This document shows positions 57,953 through 64,000 of a DNA stretch of 64,000 nucleotides, piece after piece (the first letter of the stretch is position 1; every line of letters starts with the position of its first letter). The stretch covers positions 31,936,501-32,000,500 of the forward strand of contig CAIIXF020000012.1 of NCBI GenBank assembly GCA_903813345.2, written 5' to 3'. The notes beneath the pieces were generated by a model that was not told the origin of the DNA, made no database searches, and saw only the letters and a list, made by a program, of their open reading frames with translations. The DNA comes from Owenia fusiformis. Lineage: Eukaryota > Annelida > Polychaeta > Sabellida > Oweniidae. The position numbers were made by a program, and so were the translations under genes.

Positions 57953-59260
57953 GATGAAGAGAAATCTTGACTGACAAAAATGCAGCTGATAACTAACAGA
58001 TTTTCCCAAACAGAAAATATAAAAAAAAATTAAAATGAGCACTTGATTTCAATAGTTTAGTTTCACCTATGCTTTTGAAGCGGGTGATAGCTAGTGGTGT
58101 CAATTAACCGCTTGAGCATTAACCGGTTAACCGGGGGTTTTTACCGGTTAAAGTCGGTTAACCGGCGGGAAATTTGAACTGATAATTTCGAATGAAATCT
58201 TCATCTTCGATCTTGAAAGTTGAAACAAATTGGAAAAATGATATATCGGCGTTGATTTTTTACGTTCGTCAAGCTTTACTCTATTCTATGTAAGGGAAAG
58301 CAATGTGGCAGGGATTAAAGTTGCTGATTGGATGTTTGTAAGGAATTATCGGACCTATCACATGTATGAGTAGCTCACATGAAACTGACGCTTGAAAAAC
58401 AAACAGATTAAAATGCAAAGTAAGCGCGGGAAAGCAATATGGCAGGGATTAAAGTTGCTGATTGGATGTTTGTAAGGAGTTATAGGACTTATGACATGTA
58501 TGAGCAGCTTACGTGAAACTGACACCATAAAACCAAATGGATTAGCATGCAAAATAAGCGCGGGAAATCACAGAATTATACACGGTCAACTAACCGCCCA
58601 TAAAAACACAGACCGGTCAAGGCATTATCGGCGGTTAACCGGTTAACCGGTTAATACTTGACACCTCTAGTGATAGCTGATAGGTGTCATGTAAAGGCTT
58701 TAAGTACATGGTATAGCAATAATTAAAGGTAAGAAGGTACTGTTTCATTCATATTTCTTGGTTTTAAAAACATTTAATCAAATAAGCTGGAAATTTTTTG
58801 GAGAAATGATATGATGGTGAAAGAAATAGATACAAAATTATAAAAAAAATATAATTAACGAAAATTGATATCCGAAAAATTGCAAAATTGCAAAATTGTT
58901 AAAGATAACAGCATCAAATATCAGTGGCAGTACAGTATTTGCATGTGAAATAATTATGATATATTAATATAATAATTGATGAAAGAATTGCAATGAACTG
59001 TTTTAATTAGCCAAGGCCAGAGCATTGGAATTTGAACTAAAGTTGAGTATAATGTTATTGTATAAATTAAAAAAATAATTATAGAGACTTCTTACAAAGT
59101 TGGTCTTCATTTCAAATAGCTGAGAATATTTCCCAAAATAGATTGACTAGGCCTTCAGATTTTTTTGAATTTCAGTATTACTATTACTTATACAGTAAAA
59201 CCTATCTAATCCAATTGCCACCGTGCAGTTAAAAGCATTCAGATTGGGAGGTGTTCGTTA
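57953..59260. repeat. Segmental duplication, copy Y, with a hAT MITE inside
   Basis: Diverged copy of 53338-54220. The match breaks at 58092 and resumes at 58678 after the MITE, so the MITE inserted after the duplication. Confidence 0.65.
58092..58669. mobile_element. Non-autonomous hAT-type element, 578 bp
   Basis: Ends are tagtggtgtcaa and, inverted, tagaggtgtcaa, each followed by AACCGGTTAACCGG blocks. An 8-bp duplication gtgatagc flanks it (58084-58091, 58670-58677), as expected for hAT transposons. Inside, a 134-base unit (aaagcaat.tggcaggg) is repeated in tandem at 58297 and 58431. No transposase is present. Confidence 0.88.
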
Positions 59261-59509
59261 TCACAATAGATTATAATTATATCATTGATAATTTAGAGTT
59301 TATTCAAAGATGGCAGCAGTATTCTCAGAACCTGACAATCAGAATCTCATTAATCTTTTGTTCACGTTAGTTATTTAAACTTTATATTCATATATAGATG
59401 GCAGTTCTTAAATATATGCTAGACACCAATAATTCAACATCATAATTTAACCTTTTCCATTAAATATACCCTGTATCAAACACAAAAACGTATTTACACC
59501 CTTTACTAA

Positions 59510-60382
59510 AATGGCAACCCCTCTATCACGCACTTGTTCAATCATAAAAATCATCTGCACCGGTGTAGAGGCGTTTCTCTTGACACCACTATCTGCGGAA
59601 AATTACTGACTACGGTAAATTACACAAATTGGAAAATCCGAGGAGTAAAACAAATCAAAGACCTTATGAAAGAAAATGGAGAATTATTAGGATACGAAGA
59701 TTTCTTCCAAAAGTACAATATCACTACACCTTTTGTAACGTATTATGGAATAATTCATGCCATCCCGAGAAATTGGAAAACGCTTTTGCGAAATGAACAT
59801 GAAAATATTAAAATTCTAGGTGCAAACGACATTCAAGTAAAAAAATCTATCATAAATATAAAACACATCAACACCAAACAAATATACTGGTATATTATAA
59901 AAGATATTTTTAAAGAACCAACAGGGAAACGATACTTCAATGAAAAATTCAATCTCTCCGAATATGAATGGAAATCGACCTTTAGATTACCCGTTGAGGT
60001 TGCCCGTGAACCAAAAATACTACAAAGCTTTCAATATAAACTCTTATTAAACCTCACGCCATGCAATTTATTTCTGTTTAATAAAAAAATCTCTGCATCA
60101 AAGTTATGCGACAAATGTAACCTTGGCCAAATCGACGATACCCTTCATTTCTACTTCGATTGCCCAACAGTAGTGAATTTCTGGAATGACATGTCAATTT
60201 TTTTCAATAACATTCAATTAAACAATAGGGATATATTACTAGGGGTTACAAATAATCAAGAAAATGACAATAAATCCGTACTAAACTATTGCCTACTTTA
60301 CGCAAAAAATTACATTCACTCTAGATCTTCCAAATTGAGTAATTCGATAATCAATATCAACGGTTTTAAAAATAAAAAATGA
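59510..60382 (+). pseudogene. L1/Tx1-like LINE, C-terminal fragment
   Basis: An open frame of about 290 codons follows a stop at 59507 and ends at TGA 60380. It reads NWKIRGVKQIKDLMKENG, LGYEDFFQKYNI and YYGIIHAIPRNWK, then LLNLTPCNLFLFNKKI and a C-X2-C-H-C cluster (CDKCNLGQ...HFYFDC) with FW. These follow the order found after the reverse-transcriptase domain in L1/Tx1-type LINEs. The copy is 5'-truncated and ends near 60720 in gataataaatatattatgat plus an A run. Its frame is unbroken. Confidence 0.85.
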
Positions 60383-60720
60383 ATTAAGAATATCAACAGA
60401 AAACCAGACTAGGCCAATCTTTATTAAAAAATGGATTTCTATTCTTAATAAACTAGAGATACGTTTTTAACACAAGCCTAACTGTATTTACTTGCTTCTT
60501 TATTACCTATTGTATTTTCACCATTCTATGTACCTGTATACTATGATTATGTTGTACAAACATGTCCCATTTATTACATGTATGTTTTATATTTCGTTAA
60601 CAACGAGGTAATTTTGTTAACGATTAAAAATATCCAAAACCGTGTTTATGTGTGTGAATTATGAATGTATTGTAAATTATAATTGTAAAAATGATAATAA
60701 ATATATTATGATAAAAAAAC

Positions 60721-61518
60721 TATCTGCGGAAACTTCGCCGATGAACCCCCCCCCCCCCCCTCCAAGTTCCTATCACAAGACTCTTTTCCATGACCACCGG
60801 AAATGCTTTTATTACTATGCTTTAGTTCATTCTAAGATTTTTGTTTAAGTCGCTATAATTTTCGCTTTAGAGAAACAAATTTCGGACATTGATTTGCAAC
60901 GAATTAAGTTTGACGAGTGCATTTCGAATCTTGTTCATCAGATCATGTATCTAGTAGATCAGATCGTAATAATGAAATTAAAAAGTAGTGATAAGCAAAT
61001 AAACATCGTTAAAAAGCTATAAAATCGTTCATATTACAAATAAGAGATGTCTGTTTATGCTGTTCACCATTGAGAATGATGCACTAATTGAAAAGGAAAC
61101 TGAACCCAAACGTTAATAGACTTTTTGATTGCAGTCAGCAATCCCCGGGAATGCACTGAACGAAACACTACTTACAGAGGTTGACACATTCTGGGCTATA
61201 ATGGTCTTCATAATGATTTTTGTAGAAAAAATCTTTCGGTAAATTATGCTTATGGAAGTTCCAAATAACTTATCATCTGCTTGCATGTAACGTATTTTTG
61301 TAAAGACGTATAAAATGGAAAAGGTATGCTGAACAAATGGAAAACTCCCTTTCCACAAAGTCAGCTCATGAATATTATAATGAGCTGCTTAAAAATCTGT
61401 GACGTCAATGACTGAAACTTTTTCCCGCGAAAAACAAATGCAATTGAGTTAACATGTAAATCCTCGGTTGATTGCTGTAAGTTTTACCTCTTCAAATGTG
61501 CAAGTAATCAGTAAATTA
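60721..61518. other. Intergenic DNA without recognised features
   Basis: A poly-C run lies near 60745-60760. No gene or repeat structure is recognised. Confidence 0.4.
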
Positions 61519-61620
61519 TTAACCCTTTGAGTGCCATTGGGCCGATTCGGCCGATGGGAAAATGTATGTCGCTAAAGTGCCAAGATCGGCCCAAAATCGG
61601 CCCAAAATAACGCGTTTGTA
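61519..61620. mobile_element. Possible left end of a TTAA-type transposon
   Basis: TTAA (61519-61522) is followed by ccctttgagtgccattgggc and repeated cggccgat and atcggcccaaaa blocks. TTAA followed by CCCTTT is the usual end of piggyBac-type elements. No matching right end is found, though a related ggccgattaccgcccat lies near 63070. Confidence 0.4.
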
Positions 61621-61737
61621 TACACAGGGAAACATATCATCAACTGAGAATGAATAACCTATTCTTATTTATTTATGTTTGTTTAGATCGGTCTTAATAA
61701 ATCGACCCGGACTCAGTTTGATTTAAGTTAATTTAAC

Positions 61738-62540
61738 AGACGCTGGGTATCTTACAACATCGTATAGTAAATGCGTTTTAACCAAGTTGGCAAGGTTTAA
61801 TGGAATATCGGCCCGAATATAGTAGATTCAATAATGTCCCCATAAATGGTGAATAATACGTTATTGGTCAAGTAATTAAACAAATTGTGTTGGAAACTAA
61901 CTGAGGTAACTTTTTTTATGCTATGAACGCACGTAATTTTCGTATTTTTGCAACGCTGATGTTTGTTAGATTGTATCTCTTAACGTGATTTAGTGTACAA
62001 ATGAAGTAAATACTTGAAATTCATGTATTGGAAATAAAATATGCATGGATATGAGTGAAGCGTAATGTTTGTTTTGTTCATTAAAAATAATTCGACCTGA
62101 TCTATTCCTCATATACAGTATACAATGTAGTTATATTTTACGAACGCTGGGCATCTTACAATATCGAAAAATTAATGGTTATTAACAAGCTTGGCATTCA
62201 AGGATTTCGTTAATATTGGCCCAAAATGTTGTCCCTATAAACGTTGATTTGTAAGTAATTCGTCGCAAATATACCAAAGTCACTTATTTGTAAATAAGTG
62301 TATTTCTTATTATACTTTGAACGCATATGATTTTCAGCATTTTAGAACGCTTACTGTTGTCTTGAAATTGTTGCGCTATTAACGTTTTTGAAACATGAAA
62401 TTAACTGTAAGAATGTAAAACATGTATTTATAAATATAATCCATGTGAATATATAGAAATGACATTACACATTATGCATAAACTGAAAATAAAAATAAAA
62501 TACTTTTGGATGTAGAAATGCGAACTGATCATTGATAAAG
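61738..62540. repeat. Tandem pair, period about 403 bp, diverged
   Basis: gacgctgggtatcttacaac near 61740 and gaacgctgggcatcttacaa near 62143 start two copies. Both continue with tatcg, ggcccraa, an aatgt..cc.ataaa block and a tgaacgcay block. No coding frame is shared. Confidence 0.6.
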
Positions 62541-64000
62541 AGCGTCCGTTTTCGTGTTTGTACGATGGACGCTGCGGTAGCTAAGTAGGCCTACATGATG
62601 CCTTATTACATGTATTAAACAAATCAAACATAAAATGAGTTAACGTACCATTTCCTTAGTTTATTTGATTTTAATGTCGTCCATGAACATTATAAAAGGC
62701 GATACAATATGTATATTTCGTTGGGTAAATTATTTGTTCCTTCATGAGTATAGCAAGCAATACGTATACGTTTATGGATCTGGATTTACAGACAATATTG
62801 TCAAAGAATATGCAAACGCTAAGATGATTAAATGCACGAGTAATAAACAGTGTTTGAATGATTATAAATATAAAGAATCCACTATTTAGTTTTGTGTTTA
62901 TTTAATACAATTAACCTGTTTTACCCTACCAGTGGAGACGATGGGCTCAATTGCAGTATCATATTGCAGTAAGTACAATGTTAAAGTATTTTACATGAAT
63001 AAGGGGTTTACATTTAATAATATGAAATACTTTGTCCTAGATATCGTTTATTTATACTCCAGGGCACAAGGGCCGATTACCGCCCATTTTACCTGAAATT
63101 GTGAATTGCAACAATATACAGTACCTCCCTTGTACATAATTTCGGCAATGTTAAATATAGAGATGGCATCAGAAGAACATATATAAAATAACAATTTACT
63201 TGCGTGCATTTAAATTCTACTGCGTGCAATATATCTAGAGTTTCTAGATAGCTTTGAAATCTTGCTAACTCTCGTTTTTTCATGTCGCGATTTTAAGAGA
63301 TTTGCACTTTTTATCTCTAATTTTGATAGCATATTTGAATTTAGTGACACGTTTTCTCCAATAATAGCTTTGGTTTATACAGTTATGTCATTTAAATCAT
63401 TTTCTATGACATTTGAAAAAACTTGGGCCAAAGCTCCATTGGTGCAGTGCTAAAATTCATTCAAACCTTGGCTAATTTGTATGACAGCCATCTTGTATTG
63501 ACAATATTGACAGGGCCATCCAATAGTATGTCATTCGAGTTTCAGACAGATTCAACCAACACTTTTTGATAAATCATGAAATTAATTGACTATTGCACGT
63601 TTCTAGCATTGAAGTGAATGGAGGTCTGGCCCAAGTAAAGTCAAAGACAAACAAAAGTGACATTTATTATGTCAGCGTTATTCAGCTATTTAGAAACTAT
63701 ACAATTACTCCCGTGGGTTCTAAGTTAATAATAATATTTTTAATTTCACTTATTTTGAGCAAAATACTTTGGGGTTTAGGTACTCTTCAGACATTCTAGA
63801 GGCGAGAATTAATTAAAACCAGACGGGTTTTTAGTTTTATTTTATCGTTTTTATATATAACCTCGTCTTCTTGAATAATTTTGGATTTGATTCATCCTTT
63901 ACACTGACGTTTCAAGTATATCAGTTTCAGATTTTAGTCATTATGTGAAACAAAATCGAGAGATGTATGTAATAAGTGCCATTTTTAACAACTCAGTTTG
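62541..64000. other. Intergenic DNA to the window end
   Basis: Only short frames without motifs are present, such as the 74 codons at 62665-62889. Nothing else is recognised. Confidence 0.4.

Noticed and set aside
1-64000. Bacterial operons, CRISPR arrays or rRNA genes
   Set aside because: No such structure is seen. The tandem repeats here have no regular unique spacers, and the genes have spliceosomal introns.

Overview
The window looks like nuclear DNA of an animal. It is AT-rich, its genes are spread out and split by GT-AG introns, and more than half of it is recognisable repeats and transposons. The gene families suggest a marine invertebrate, probably a lophotrochozoan such as a mollusc or brachiopod. 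They are an invertebrate-type sarcoplasmic calcium-binding protein (SCP), a Shaw-type potassium channel, an NXPE-like PC-esterase, a uronyl/heparan 2-O-sulfotransferase and a rhodopsin-family GPCR. The species cannot be fixed from the sequence alone, and no microbial operon or CRISPR array is present.

Layout. 1-795: 5' part of a GPCR on the minus strand, cut by the window edge. 1338-4140: a 31-bp minisatellite that stays open in all three forward frames, with its 3' flank duplicated. 4245-5680: tandem and dispersed repeats. 6760-10545: a 5'-truncated LINE (RT ORF 6999-9914) lying between inverted arms of another element. 12894-14595: a two-exon Shaw-type Kv channel, followed by a decayed copy of its pore at 14780-14866. 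15240-16790: tandem repeats broken by an inverted-repeat element. 17031-23084: an SCP gene copy whose last exon is split by a 2.47-kb TA-flanked transposon. 23330-24640: a LINE relic split by a foldback element. 25397-26794: the intact SCP copy, 188 aa in four exons. 28510-37781: an eight-exon NXPE-like gene of 548 aa that starts inside a 79-bp tandem repeat and has three tandem copies of its terminal exon. 38400-40860: dispersed repeats and palindromes. 41080-49106: one LINE fragment split by a 6.9-kb element with about 490-bp terminal inverted repeats, which contains a 2.25-kb inverted-repeat element, which in turn contains a foldback element. 49373-50431: single-exon 2-O-sulfotransferase (minus). 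53340-59260: a diverged segmental duplication carrying a nearly intact LINE (54273-57019, minus, 23-bp target duplication) and a hAT-type MITE (58092-58669, 8-bp target duplication). 59510-60382: C-terminal part of an L1/Tx1-like LINE. 61519-62400: a TTAA-bordered repeat end and a 403-bp tandem pair.

The host genes do not form a pathway: they act in ion conduction, calcium buffering, glycan sulfation, extracellular or Golgi esterase chemistry and signalling. The strongest observations are structural. They are the triplicated NXPE terminal exon with phase-compatible acceptors in copies 2 and 3, the start codon embedded in a tandem repeat with short upstream ORFs, the base-precise transposon interruption of an EF-hand codon, the multi-level nested insertion, and the frame-free 31-bp minisatellite. 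I found no clear candidate for a wholly new molecular system.
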